Source of the DNA: Halothermothrix sp.
GTDB taxonomy: Bacteria > Bacillota > Halanaerobiia > DY22613
Assembly (NCBI GenBank): GCA_016841825.1
Contig: JAENYK010000014.1
Location: 48,210 to 112,209, forward strand
Direction: 5' to 3'
Length of the DNA stretch: 64,000 nt
Part shown: in pieces, positions 55,511 to 63,831 of the stretch
Numbering within the stretch: the first letter of the stretch is position 1
Layout: every line of letters starts with the position of its first letter
The notes under the pieces: model-generated
What the model saw: the letters and a program-made list of their open reading frames with translations, nothing else
What the model was told of the DNA's origin: nothing
Databases searched by the model: none
Position numbers and translations under genes: made by a program

Positions 55511-57173
55511 GTTAGCCAGGAATCAACTTGGTTATCAATTTTTTATCACTTTATTAGGCATTGGAGCAGCTTTTGCCGCTGCTTTTATTCCTTTTCTCTT
55601 AAAACAATTATTTGAAAACCTTGAATTAATGCAGTCACCAAAAGTAATCCAGATAATCTTTTGGATTTTTCTCTGTTACAGTCTTTCCATCATTTTAGAG
55701 TTGATCGGCGGTCTAATAAGTAACGTAGCAGAAAAACGTGCCGGGGCTTTTTTACAGAAAGAACTCCTTTTTAAAGCCATTCATCTCCCCTGGAAGTACT
55801 ATCAAACCCATGGAAAAGGAGAGGTACTCTCTAAAGGATTATCAGATACTGAACAGTTAGGGCGAAACATATCTTTTATTCCTGCACTAATAATTGAATT
55901 TTTAAGTTTGATTATTGCAAGTTTTATTCTCTTTAAACTGAACACTTTAATTGGTCTGATCGTTCTGGCAACAATTCCACTTTATTTCTTCTCTATGCGC
56001 TGCTTTATCGGAAGACTACGAAATTCATCCAAAGTTGAAAGAGAAAAATATGGCAAAACCGTGGAACTCTTTCGGGATATTCTTGAAGGACTCCAGGAAG
56101 TTAGATTATTCAATGCCACCGTTCATTTTCAGCATAAACTAGATGGAAAGTTAAAAAATTGGATTGAATCTGTCCGTTCCTCTGCTTTTTATCAAACTAC
56201 TAACTATGGTATTCAAACCTACCTCTCTACCCTCTTCCCACTGGTTGTTTTGGGGATTGGAGCAATCCTAGTAAATAAAGGGCTGACCACTATCGGTGTT
56301 GTAATCGCCTCTTATTCTTATATGGGACGACTATATCGTCCAATTGAACGTTTGGCTTATCTGTGGAGTGTATTAGTCCGGAGTATCCCAATTATGGAGA
56401 GAGTCTATGGACTATTAGACTATATGACCGTCAAAGACTCAAGTGGACTAAAACCCGCCTGTAATCAGATCAAATTCAATAATGTCAGATGGTGTTATAC
56501 TGATAAAGAGATTTTGAGTGGTGTCAATTTTACAATCAACGCCAATGAAAAGATAGCTATTGTCGGACAGAGTGGTGCTGGTAAGTCAACTATAGCCTGG
56601 TTACTCCTCGGCCTTTTTAGCCCTCAAAGTGGACAAATTCTACTTGACGATCATTTAATCTCCGATTATGATCCTGATCAGTTGATCAAACAGATTGGAT
56701 ATGCCTCAGCTTATCCTCATATTTTTCAGGGATCATTAAAGGAAAACATTACTCTGGGATTAGATATTCCCGATGATGAAGTTAATCTGATTTTAGACAT
56801 CTGTGGATTAAAAGAGTTTGATCCGGAAAAAATCATTGGGGAAGGCAGTGGAGACCTGTCATTAGGGCAAAAACAGCGGATTGGGCTGGCCCGGGTAGTG
56901 GTCAGAAAACCCAAGATTATTATTCTCGATGAAGCCACTTCGGGTATTGATTCCCAATTAGAAGAAAAAATATTAGAAGCGATCTTTAATCTTAATTCGA
57001 TTGTGATTATTATGTCTCATCGACTCTCTACTGTGAGGCATTGCCCCCAGGTGAACTTACTATGGAATGGAATTATCACAGAAACAGGAACACACCAGGA
57101 ATTGATAAACTTAAATAAAAACTATCGCTGGATTTTCCACGATCAGTTGGATTCACTGAAAACACCAGGTTAA
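55476..57173 (+). CDS. ABC exporter of the RiPP locus
   Basis: The 565-residue half-transporter has six helices (~18-300) and an ATPase domain (~345-560) with GQSGAGKST, signature LSLGQKQR (LSGGQ variant), IIILDEATSGID and SHRLST. It has no C39 peptidase domain, so another protease must cut the leader. The TTG at 55476 is preferred: it is seven bases from GGAGG and starts inside the maturase 2 gene, giving coupled translation; the frame's earlier ATG lacks a site. The stop lies in the arm of the downstream hairpin. Confidence 0.88.
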   Translation: MDLKIALKKLVELARNQLGYQFFITLLGIGAAFAAAFIPFLLKQLFENLELMQSPKVIQIIFWIFLCYSLSIILELIGGLISNVAEKRAGAFLQKELLFKAIHLPWKYYQTHGKGEVLSKGLSDTEQLGRNISFIPALIIEFLSLIIASFILFKLNTLIGLIVLATIPLYFFSMRCFIGRLRNSSKVEREKYGKTVELFRDILEGLQEVRLFNATVHFQHKLDGKLKNWIESVRSSAFYQTTNYGIQTYLSTLFPLVVLGIGAILVNKGLTTIGVVIASYSYMGRLYRPIERLAYLWSVLVRSIPIMERVYGLLDYMTVKDSSGLKPACNQIKFNNVRWCYTDKEILSGVNFTINANEKIAIVGQSGAGKSTIAWLLLGLFSPQSGQILLDDHLISDYDPDQLIKQIGYASAYPHIFQGSLKENITLGLDIPDDEVNLILDICGLKEFDPEKIIGEGSGDLSLGQKQRIGLARVVVRKPKIIILDEATSGIDSQLEEKILEAIFNLNSIVIIMSHRLSTVRHCPQVNLLWNGIITETGTHQELINLNKNYRWIFHDQLDSLKTPG

Positions 57174-57216
57174 ACTTAAGGCATTAACAGTTTGCTGTTA
57201 ATGCCTTAAGTTTAAC
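57169..57216. terminator. Long hairpin between converging transcripts
   Basis: Perfect 22-bp arms (57169-57190 and 57195-57216) have a TTTG loop. It contains the ABC exporter stop and forms the 3' hairpin of the intergenic element copy C, so it may end both transcripts although no long U run is present. Confidence 0.75.
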
Positions 57217-57320
57217 GACTTTAAAAATGGCCCTGTACCTCCACTGAAGTAGCACCATTTTAGTTATCTATACTCCCACTCATAAAAACCAGGAGACTTC
57301 CCTTCTAAAATGTCTTTAAA
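57169..57320 (-). ncRNA. Structured intergenic element, copy C (candidate ncRNA or repeat)
   Basis: The minus strand carries AGAAGGGAAGTCTCC (57306-57292), then TACTTCAGTGGAGGTACA (57251-57234), then TAAAGTCGTTAAAC and the long hairpin 57216-57169. Order, spacing and final hairpin match copy A at 12478-12627, while the linking segments differ in sequence but keep complementary parts. I see no frame with a ribosome site. This speaks for conserved RNA structure, not coding. Confidence 0.6.
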
Positions 57321-57524
57321 TAACACCGACTATCCCTGATGCAGATATGATCACAAATATTATGCCCTACCAAAATACTACCAGATTAATCAAAACAAAA
57401 TGAAATGATTTTCAAAATTTATAAAAAAGTCTGTTTCAAAAAATGATTTTTCAGAAAGCCATTGAGGGACAGCCTCTTTTTATGTAAACCTAATTAGCGC
57501 AATAATAAATCTTAGCAAAAACGT

Positions 57525-57554
57525 TAAAAAGCCTGCTGGCTAGACCAACAGGCT
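57525..57554 (-). terminator. Rho-independent terminator of tRNA-Trp
   Basis: A 10-bp stem AGCCTGTTGG/CCAGCAGGCT (one mismatch) with a 5-nt loop is followed by five U on the minus strand. Confidence 0.88.
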
Positions 57555-57568
57555 AATATATTTAGGTT

Positions 57569-57644
57569 TGGCACGGGTGCCAGGACTTGAACCCGGGGCA
57601 CGTGGATTTGGAGTCCACTGCTCTGCCAACTGAGCTACACCCGT
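57569..57644 (-). tRNA. tRNA-Trp (anticodon CCA)
   Basis: The 76-nt minus-strand sequence folds as a cloverleaf: acceptor ACGGGTG/CACCCGT, D arm AGCTCAGTTGGCAGAGC, anticodon loop CTCCAAA within GTGGA/TCCAC, T loop GGTTCAAGTC, discriminator G and an encoded CCA end. The CCA anticodon and G73 identify tryptophan. Confidence 0.97.
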
Positions 57645-57738
57645 TCATTGTGAATCTTATCACTGTTGTGTGATCCGAATGAGTATGCCTAAAAGATCTC
57701 CAACAGTGTTCATAGGAGGCAATTATTCCTACTACTAT

Positions 57739-57767
57739 AGGATATAATAGAAATTGTTATTTGTCAA
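57739..57767 (-). promoter_or_regulatory. Likely promoter of tRNA-Trp
   Basis: TTGACA (57767-57762) is followed after 17 bp by TATCCT, with a TATATC two bases nearer as an alternative -10. It lies ~95 bp before the tRNA. Confidence 0.5.
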
Positions 57768-57821
57768 GTATTGTGCTTTCGTCAAACTACTAAATCCACT
57801 CCACAAAGCTGCATATATTGA

Positions 57822-58676
57822 TCACTTTTGCAGCATTAAATCAAAACCTTCACCTAACACCTCATATACAAAATTTACTGTAACAAAAGCTGAAGGATCA
57901 CTTTTTTTTAAAAAATATTTGAGTTTCATATACTCTCTTCGGGTCAACACTACACTTATAACTTGTTTATTTTTATTGGTATACCCACCAGAACAACTAA
58001 ATAGAGTCGATCCCCGTCCTAATTCTTGATGAACATATTTATTCACGATCTCCGGTTTGCACGATATTATCTGAATCTGAATCTTTGTGTTAATCCCGGC
58101 TATAACTTTATCAATCACCAGTCCATTAATCAGAATACCCAAAAAAGCATAGAGACCTAACTCAACTCCAAAGATAAATCCAGCCAACAAAGTAATCAAA
58201 GAATCAGCTAAAAACAGCGCTTTACCAATTCCTAGATGAGTATATTTGTTGATAATCCTGGCAACAATATCTGTTCCTCCTGTAGAGGCATTCTGGTAGA
58301 ATATTGCTGCCATTCCTATACCTTGAATAATGATACCAAATGTCAGATTCAACACTATATCATCAACTACAGGCTGATCAAAGGGGAGAATTACCTCAAA
58401 CACACCAATGATTACAGAGAGGGCAATACTACAATAGATTGACTTACTTCCAAATTCTCTATCGATCAAAATAAAGGCCAGGGTGAATAGAATCACATTA
58501 AATACCCCCATTAACAGACCAAGGTTAGTAGAAGGTAAAAAATTCTTAATCACCATTGCCAGACCCGTAACTCCTCCAACCGCTAAATCGGCAGGAATTA
58601 GAAAAAAATGTAGCCCAAAAGCCATAATCAGCAGGCCAACATTAATTAAGAGATACTGTTTTAACCTTTCACGCAT
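57822..58676 (-). CDS. YitT family membrane protein
   Basis: The 284-residue protein has about five to six membrane helices (~10-190; GLHFFLIPADLAVGGVTGLA, NASTGGTDIVARI) and a C-terminal DUF2179 domain (~215-280) with GRGSTLFSCSGGYTNK. The function of YitT proteins is unknown. The ATG follows AAAGGGGTGAG and lies seven bases after sucD, so it is the last gene of the riboswitch-controlled operon. Confidence 0.9.
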   Translation of the reverse strand: MRERLKQYLLINVGLLIMAFGLHFFLIPADLAVGGVTGLAMVIKNFLPSTNLGLLMGVFNVILFTLAFILIDREFGSKSIYCSIALSVIIGVFEVILPFDQPVVDDIVLNLTFGIIIQGIGMAAIFYQNASTGGTDIVARIINKYTHLGIGKALFLADSLITLLAGFIFGVELGLYAFLGILINGLVIDKVIAGINTKIQIQIISCKPEIVNKYVHQELGRGSTLFSCSGGYTNKNKQVISVVLTRREYMKLKYFLKKSDPSAFVTVNFVYEVLGEGFDLMLQK

Positions 58677-58683
58677 CTTAATC

Positions 58684-59556
58684 TCACCCCTTTAGACTAG
58701 ATTTTAATTTTGGAACTAACTCGGTAAGTGTATTGGCAACTTTAATCCCACATGCCTCCAGAGTAACTATTTTATTTTGTGCTGTTCCCTGCCCGCCAGA
58801 GATTATTGCCCCCGCATGACCCATACGTTTTCCCGTAGGAGCTATTTTCCCACCGATATAAGCAATTACGGGTTTGTCCATCTCTGCCTGTATCCATTCG
58901 GCTGCTTTTTCTTCTTCATTCCCCCCAATTTCACCGATCATTATAACTGCTTCGGTCTCCTCATCTTGATTAAAAGCTTTGAGTACATCAATAAACCCTA
59001 TCCCCTTAATCGGGTCACCACCGATACCAATAGCCGTGGATTGGCCTAAACCTGCCTCAGATACAGCATTGACTGCTTCATAGGTCAAGGTTCCAGATCG
59101 TGAAACGATACCGATATGCCCTTTTTGATGAATATGTCCTGGCATGATGCCAATTTTACACTCTCCTGGCGTAATAATTCCCGGACAGTTAGGACCAATA
59201 ACTCTGGTCTTTTTATTTGTGATATATTTTTTTATTTTAGCCATATCCAGAACCGGAATATATTCAGTAATACATACTATCAGAGGAAGGTCAGCATCAA
59301 TAGCTTCCAATAATGCATCTACTGCAAAAGGTGCTGGAACATAGATTACAGAAGCATTGGCTCCGGTCTCTTTTACTGCTTTTTCAACGGTATCAAATAC
59401 CGATACACCTTCAACTTTGGTACCACCTTTACCCGGTGTAACCCCACCAACTATCTGTGTACCATATTTTAACATTAATTGCGTATGAGTAGCTGCATAT
59501 GAACCTGTAATTCCCTGAACAATAACCCTAGTTTCACGATCAACCCAAATACTCAT
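58684..59556 (-). CDS. sucD: Succinyl-CoA synthetase alpha subunit
   Basis: The alpha subunit binds CoA and carries the phospho-histidine. The 290-residue protein shows [57 protein letters not shown], the active His in [10 protein letters not shown] and the GGQGTAQNK loop. I use the ATG at 59556, just after an in-frame GTG; AGGGGAG precedes both. It overlaps sucC by 17 bases. It converts succinyl-CoA and ADP or GDP to succinate and ATP or GTP. Confidence 0.95.
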   Translation of the reverse strand: MSIWVDRETRVIVQGITGSYAATHTQLMLKYGTQIVGGVTPGKGGTKVEGVSVFDTVEKAVKETGANASVIYVPAPFAVDALLEAIDADLPLIVCITEYIPVLDMAKIKKYITNKKTRVIGPNCPGIITPGECKIGIMPGHIHQKGHIGIVSRSGTLTYEAVNAVSEAGLGQSTAIGIGGDPIKGIGFIDVLKAFNQDEETEAVIMIGEIGGNEEEKAAEWIQAEMDKPVIAYIGGKIAPTGKRMGHAGAIISGGQGTAQNKIVTLEACGIKVANTLTELVPKLKSSLKG

Positions 59557-60730
59557 CACTTTCTCCCCTTTCTGTAACTAATTTAACAATCAATCGTGCC
59601 CCTTCATCCATACTATCAACAGTATAAAAATTTAGCTTAGATTCATCCAATATTGCTTTACCTTTTTCTTCATTTGTACCTTCCAGACGGACAACTATTG
59701 GCACACTGGAATCGATCGTTTGCCTTGCCTGAATAATACCATTGGCAATTAGATCACACGCCATAATACCGCCAAATATGTTAACAAATATACCTTTTAC
59801 TCTGGAATCTGATAGAATCAATCTGAAGGCATTATCAATACTTTCGGTTGAGGCACTACCTCCAACATCCAAAAAATTAGCAGGATTGCCCCCCGCAGTA
59901 TTTATGCTATCCATCGTAGCCAGAGCAAGGCCTGCACCGTTTACCAAACAACCTATTGAACCATCGAGAGCAACATAAGATAGATTATATTTAGCAGCTT
60001 CTAGCTCTTTAGGATCTTTTTCGGTTTCATCTTTTAGTTCCAAAATCTCAGGATGTCTGAATAGAGCATTATCATCAAAGATCATCTTTGCATCCAGAGG
60101 AACAATTTTCATATCTTCCGTTAATACGAGAGGATTTATCTCAACCATCGTACAATCCTTATCTACAAAACACCTATATACACCTTTCAATGCTCTCTGC
60201 ATATCGTAAAATGCTTCTTTGGGTATATCTAATTTATAAATAATAGCTCTTATCTGATAATCAGTCAATCCAACCAGAGGATCTACCTTTATCCTAAAAA
60301 TCTGTTCTGGGGAACTGTCTGCAATCTCTTCAATATCCATACCACCTTCCCGGGAACCAATGATTGTAATTCCCCCATCCGCAGAATCTAAAACCAAACT
60401 TAGATAGTATTCATGCTTAACCGAACAACCTTCTTCAATATACACTTTGCGAACTAGAACTCCTTCTTCACCAGTCTGTTTAGTCACCAAACGTTTACCA
60501 ATCATCTCAGCTGATGCCTGGATTGCTTCATCTAAACTCTTGACTAACCTTATTCCTCCAGCTTTGCCTCTTCCCCCAGCATAGATTTGAGCTTTAACTA
60601 CTGCTATACTGGTCTCAATTTTTCGAACTTGCCTTTCACTAGTTGTAAGATCTTCAATTAAATAACCATTTAAAACCTGCAATCCATACTCTTTTAAAAT
60701 CCTCTTAGCCTGATATTCATAGATTTTCAT
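59540..60730 (-). CDS. sucC: Succinyl-CoA synthetase beta subunit
   Basis: The 396-residue protein has an ATP-grasp domain (~1-240; [29 protein letters not shown]) and a C-terminal ligase domain with [12 protein letters not shown] and [17 protein letters not shown]. It forms the nucleotide- and succinate-binding half with SucD. The ATG follows AGGAG. It starts 17 nt after the transporter gene in the same operon. Nucleotide (ADP or GDP) preference cannot be told. Confidence 0.95.
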   Translation of the reverse strand: MKIYEYQAKRILKEYGLQVLNGYLIEDLTTSERQVRKIETSIAVVKAQIYAGGRGKAGGIRLVKSLDEAIQASAEMIGKRLVTKQTGEEGVLVRKVYIEEGCSVKHEYYLSLVLDSADGGITIIGSREGGMDIEEIADSSPEQIFRIKVDPLVGLTDYQIRAIIYKLDIPKEAFYDMQRALKGVYRCFVDKDCTMVEINPLVLTEDMKIVPLDAKMIFDDNALFRHPEILELKDETEKDPKELEAAKYNLSYVALDGSIGCLVNGAGLALATMDSINTAGGNPANFLDVGGSASTESIDNAFRLILSDSRVKGIFVNIFGGIMACDLIANGIIQARQTIDSSVPIVVRLEGTNEEKGKAILDESKLNFYTVDSMDEGARLIVKLVTERGESDEYLG

Positions 60731-60747
60731 CTTCGTTTCACTCCTAA

Positions 60748-61878
60748 TCAGATAAATAATAGTTTTGTCAATACAATCATCGAAAATAAAGCAAAGGGAT
60801 AAGAAGCTCCATAACCTGCTACCACTTCCTCACTACCAAATGAATCAATTGCAGCTGCCAACCCAGGAGTACTTGTCATACCACCACATATTCCTCCCAC
60901 AAGATAGATAGGCTTAAGTTTCAAAACATAGCGACCAACGAGATAGCCGAAAACAATGCTAATCCCTCCTGTGATTAACCCAGTAAGTAATAAACGAAAA
61001 CCTAAATTTCGGATAGCCAGAACCGATGAATACCCATAATTCAGTCCCACGATGGCAAGAAACGTATCAAGAGAAATATCCCGAATTATTCCCAGATGGG
61101 TACTGTCAAAATCGAAGTATAACCTACTTTTAGCCCAACTCCCTAATAATAAAGCACTAATCAATACCCCTCCTGTCATTCCAAGAGAGAATACCCCGAT
61201 TCCAAAGATATCTATCTTGACTGATCCCAGAATAATACCTACTAAAACCACCGTTACAAAACTCACTAAGGAAAATCTTTTGCTTACTGGATTTTTTGTC
61301 TTTTCAGTGTCCACTTCAACTGATTTAGTTCCATATAAATCCCCTTTACCAATTAATTGAGCAAAAAAGATAACGATTAGAATCCCCGGAATATATGCAA
61401 TTGAGTAACCCAATGCTACCGCAGTACTCTGATCAACTGGGAGATTTCTCGCAAGCTCCAGTGCAGTTGCCAGCCCAGGAGAACTAGTTAAAGCGCCTAC
61501 GTAAGTTCCGATAATGCTATACTTTGTCTCCAAAAAAAGATTGCTCAATAAATAAGTCGAGATTGCACCTGAGAAAGTGACAACTATTCCCAAGATAATA
61601 AATTTGATTCCATATGTTTTGAGTACTGATTTAATGCTCTTAGATGCTATCAAGCCAACAGAGGCTATAAATCCTCCCAGGCTCAATAAAAATATAGCAT
61701 TGGGTATTTCTACATGTATATTGAATGTTGATGTACTAATATAGCTGATAATCAGTCCAACAAATACAGTTGCAGAACTTCCCAATTTAAAATACTTTAT
61801 TCGTTTTGAACCTATTGTTTCACCTAATACGACACATAGTATCAGTAAAAACACAGAATCACTCCATAATTGACTCAT
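60748..61878 (-). CDS. AspT/YidE-type membrane transporter (aspartate:alanine exchanger family)
   Basis: The 376-residue protein has about ten helices and two copies of the YidE/YbjL duplication signature: GALTSSPGLATALE (~155) and GGICGGMTSTPGLAAAID (~340). Members exchange aspartate/alanine or carry dicarboxylates. It lacks the TrkA-C domains seen in full AspT, so it is a short form. The ATG at 61878 follows GGGGAGG by nine bases; the frame runs 32 codons upstream through the attenuator without a site. It is the first gene after two riboswitches; a succinate or related C4 substrate is an inference from sucCD. Confidence 0.82.
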   Translation of the reverse strand: MSQLWSDSVFLLILCVVLGETIGSKRIKYFKLGSSATVFVGLIISYISTSTFNIHVEIPNAIFLLSLGGFIASVGLIASKSIKSVLKTYGIKFIILGIVVTFSGAISTYLLSNLFLETKYSIIGTYVGALTSSPGLATALELARNLPVDQSTAVALGYSIAYIPGILIVIFFAQLIGKGDLYGTKSVEVDTEKTKNPVSKRFSLVSFVTVVLVGIILGSVKIDIFGIGVFSLGMTGGVLISALLLGSWAKSRLYFDFDSTHLGIIRDISLDTFLAIVGLNYGYSSVLAIRNLGFRLLLTGLITGGISIVFGYLVGRYVLKLKPIYLVGGICGGMTSTPGLAAAIDSFGSEEVVAGYGASYPFALFSMIVLTKLLFI

Positions 61879-61917
61879 CTTAATCTTACCTCCCCAAATA
61901 AAGTTAACCTGATAATC

Positions 61918-61947
61918 AAAAACACCCTTGAAAAATCGAAGGGTGTT
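61918..61947 (-). terminator. Attenuator terminator of riboswitch 1
   Basis: A 9-bp AACACCCTT/AAGGGTGTT stem followed by U-rich sequence lies between the riboswitch and the transporter start on the minus strand. Confidence 0.82.
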
Positions 61948-62042
61948 CAGGGCAAATAACAGCAAACTAGACATAGAAATATCCTCTGTGCGCTATCCTG
62001 TAACACCTCCCCATCCTCGTGAGTAAAAAACGGTATTGTTCT

Positions 62043-62218
62043 TTATGGCAGGTCTCCTGGCTCTGAGGTCTTGCTAGAATCTACACCTTCCCATTCCTTC
62101 TCGTAAGAAACAGTGGCATTAGTAGACCATTACTCCCATTACAGTGGCGGGACCGCGTTGGTTTTACACCAAACTTCCCTTTTAAATTCATAGGTCAGGA
62201 TCTGTCACCTATGAATAC
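62043..62218 (-). promoter_or_regulatory. Cobalamin riboswitch 1 (gene-proximal)
   Basis: On the minus strand: AAAAGGGAAGTTTGGTG, AACGCGGTCCCGCCACTGTAA, ATGCCACTG, TGGGAAGGTG and the B12 box AGCCAGGAGACCTGCC. All core blocks are intact and in order. Its 5' part is preceded by a small TATTCATAGGTGACAG hairpin. Confidence 0.95.
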
Positions 62219-62253
62219 CATAAAGCACTGTATTTAATTTTCTTTCGGTAAAA

Positions 62254-62286
62254 TATAAAAACCCACCTTTCCAAAAAAAGGCAGGC
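62254..62286 (-). terminator. Terminator between the two cobalamin riboswitches
   Basis: On the minus strand CCTGCCTTT pairs with AAAGGTGGG (two wobbles), has a 6-nt loop, and runs into UUUUUAUAUUUU. It lies after riboswitch 2 and before riboswitch 1, so each aptamer has its own terminator. Confidence 0.72.
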
Positions 62287-62424
62287 AATAACTATGTCAA
62301 AATTAACATAACAAATTAGACTTAACCTATTATCTATTATCAAAAAACACAATATAGGCTAACATCCAATAAACATAAGTTATCCATCGCCGCCTCAATA
62401 CCGGAGGAAAAACGAAGTACTGAA

Positions 62425-62580
62425 TAATGGCAGGTCTTCTGGCTCCAGTCCCCCAATAGTTAATATCCTTCCCAAATAAGCTCAGTGGATATCACTCAAT
62501 AACACAGACTGTTACAGCTGCGGCAACAGCAACGGTTTCTCACCGTTTTCCCTAGCAAAACCATTATTAGAACTCAATAT
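62425..62580 (-). promoter_or_regulatory. Cobalamin riboswitch 2 (promoter-proximal)
   Basis: On the minus strand: CTAGGGAAAACGGTGAGAAA, GTTGCCGCAGCTGTAACAG, ATCCACTGAG, TTGGGAAGG and the B12 box AGCCAGAAGACCTGCC. The core is complete but differs from copy 1 outside the conserved blocks, so it is not a recent duplicate. Confidence 0.93.
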
Positions 62581-62663
62581 TAATTTTTAGCAAAACAGCT
62601 TTCGCATACTCGCATCATCATCTTGAAATAAATTAGCTATTACTATCTCAACTTGACCAGCTT

Positions 62664-62692
62664 AGTATAACATACCGCCAATAACATGTCAA
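62664..62692 (-). promoter_or_regulatory. Promoter of the tandem-riboswitch operon
   Basis: TTGACA (62692-62687) and TATACT (62669-62664) on the minus strand are 17 bp apart and ~85 bp before riboswitch 2. Confidence 0.8.
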
Positions 62693-62789
62693 CAGCCTGG
62701 GGATACCATAGTGCGTTTTCAAAGCGATACAGTTGAGTTTTAGAGATAACATTTTAAATATAAAAGTGTTTCTATTTAAATCTCTGAAC

Positions 62790-62906
62790 CGGAGGGTATA
62801 TTTGCCATCCTTCAGCAGCAATATTCTTCTTTAAAGCTTCTTTTGTCAAGCTACAAAAATCTACAACATCAAGCTTATAGATCATATCCAACTGATCCAG
62901 GTCTCC
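62790..62906 (-). pseudogene. Remnant of an MntA-type nucleotidyltransferase (C-terminal part)
   Basis: In a different frame from the HepT remnant, the minus strand reads LDMIYKLDVVDFCSLTKEA and then LKKNIAAEGWQIY, which matches the last ~35 residues of minimal nucleotidyltransferases (pattern hDhVDh...hxxxIxxEGxxhY). The catalytic GSxxxGxxxxxSDhD part is absent. It lies where the MntA partner would follow HepT, so a deletion seems to have fused the two genes. Confidence 0.6.
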
Positions 62907-63207
62907 TCATCATAAACATATGAAGTCAGATTCCGATCATTAAGCATGTCAATCCACTCATCCCCGTTCTCAATTAATCCAATAGTAAAAGCCTCTTTAA
63001 AAGTGGATCTGGGACTTTTCACCTCTAATTCCTGGTACTCAAGGTAATATTTAATCACCCTCCACACCAATTCATAATTAAATTCAAATCTTTGAATCAC
63101 TCCATCGATAATTAATGAATTTGTCCTTTCTACATTAAACCTTCTTCTAATCTTTCTAAAGCCTTCTTGAAATCTAGAAGCTTTTCTTCCCATCTTTGTA
63201 TATTCAT
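62882..63207 (-). pseudogene. Frameshifted HepT/HI0074-family gene
   Basis: From an ATG at 63207 the frame reads MNIQRWEEKLLDFKKALERL, the normal HepT start, and stops at a TAG near 63133. The rest continues in another frame: LIIDGVIQRFEFNYELVW, SPRSTFKEAFTIGLIENG, DEWIDMLNDRNLTSYVYDEE, which is the HepT core with the RxxxxY-type end. HepT with MntA forms a toxin-antitoxin pair; the frameshift and the missing partner make it inactive. Confidence 0.75.
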
Positions 63208-63249
63208 TTTGGATACCTCACTTTTGATAAAATAATTATCCAGTTTGGA

Positions 63250-63462
63250 ATTTTAAGATACAGTTTCGTTCGGACTCTTTTAATATCATAATAGTACTCT
63301 AATGTTGAAAGGAATAACGTTTTTCCAAAACCCCTGGGCCTAATAAAAAATAAATATTTCCCCATTTATTCCAATTATTCTATGTACTTTCGTCTTATCT
63401 AGATAAAAATAGTTTTCTTTGCAAATGCTAGCAAAATCGACAATTCCAGTTGGCAACTTCAT
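63250..63462 (-). pseudogene. Remnant of an AAA-ATPase-like (PF09820/DUF1703) gene
   Basis: From an ATG at 63462 with an upstream GGAGGTGG the minus strand gives MKLPTGIVDFASICKENYFY then LDKTKVHR, the typical start of this family. After a frame change it continues LFFIRPRGFGKTLFLSTLEYYY, the Walker A region. The remaining ~450 residues, including the PD-(D/E)XK part, are gone. It lies directly upstream of the broken HepT gene. Confidence 0.7.
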
Positions 63463-63802
63463 CGTATATACCACCTCCACTGATCTTATCACTATATTCC
63501 TAAGAATTCTATTCTCCTTATACTTATTATTCCCTTTTTTAAGAATTAATATCTGTCCTGGGAATTCTAACCCAAACCACGATAATTCACGATTTTAAAG
63601 CATTACATCTTTTTAACTCGAATCATTTCTTTATTATATCAGGTTTTCATTGTATCCTCAACACGAAGACTTGAAGTCCGCTAAATGTACTATTTTCGAG
63701 TGTTGAATAATACTATAAAGTACGAATATCAACGTTTTATTATGCCTTCATAGTTTAGTTGTGACACTTAGTACTTATTGATTTTTTTCGGAAAAAACCT
63801 TC
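63463..63802. other. AT-rich stretch without recognisable gene
   Basis: I see no frame with a ribosome site on either strand and no conserved structure. It belongs to the decayed right-hand region. Confidence 0.4.
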
Positions 63803-63831
63803 ATAAAAAATACCCAGTATTTTACTGGGTT
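63803..63831 (-). terminator. Rho-independent terminator
   Basis: An 8-bp ACCCAGTA/TACTGGGT stem with a 3-nt loop is followed by six U on the minus strand. It probably ends a transcript coming from beyond the right edge. Confidence 0.75.

Noticed and set aside
57169..57216. Hairpin arms as transposon ends
   Set aside because: The arms are adjacent (4-nt loop) with no gene between them and no target duplication; a hairpin at the end of transcripts explains them.
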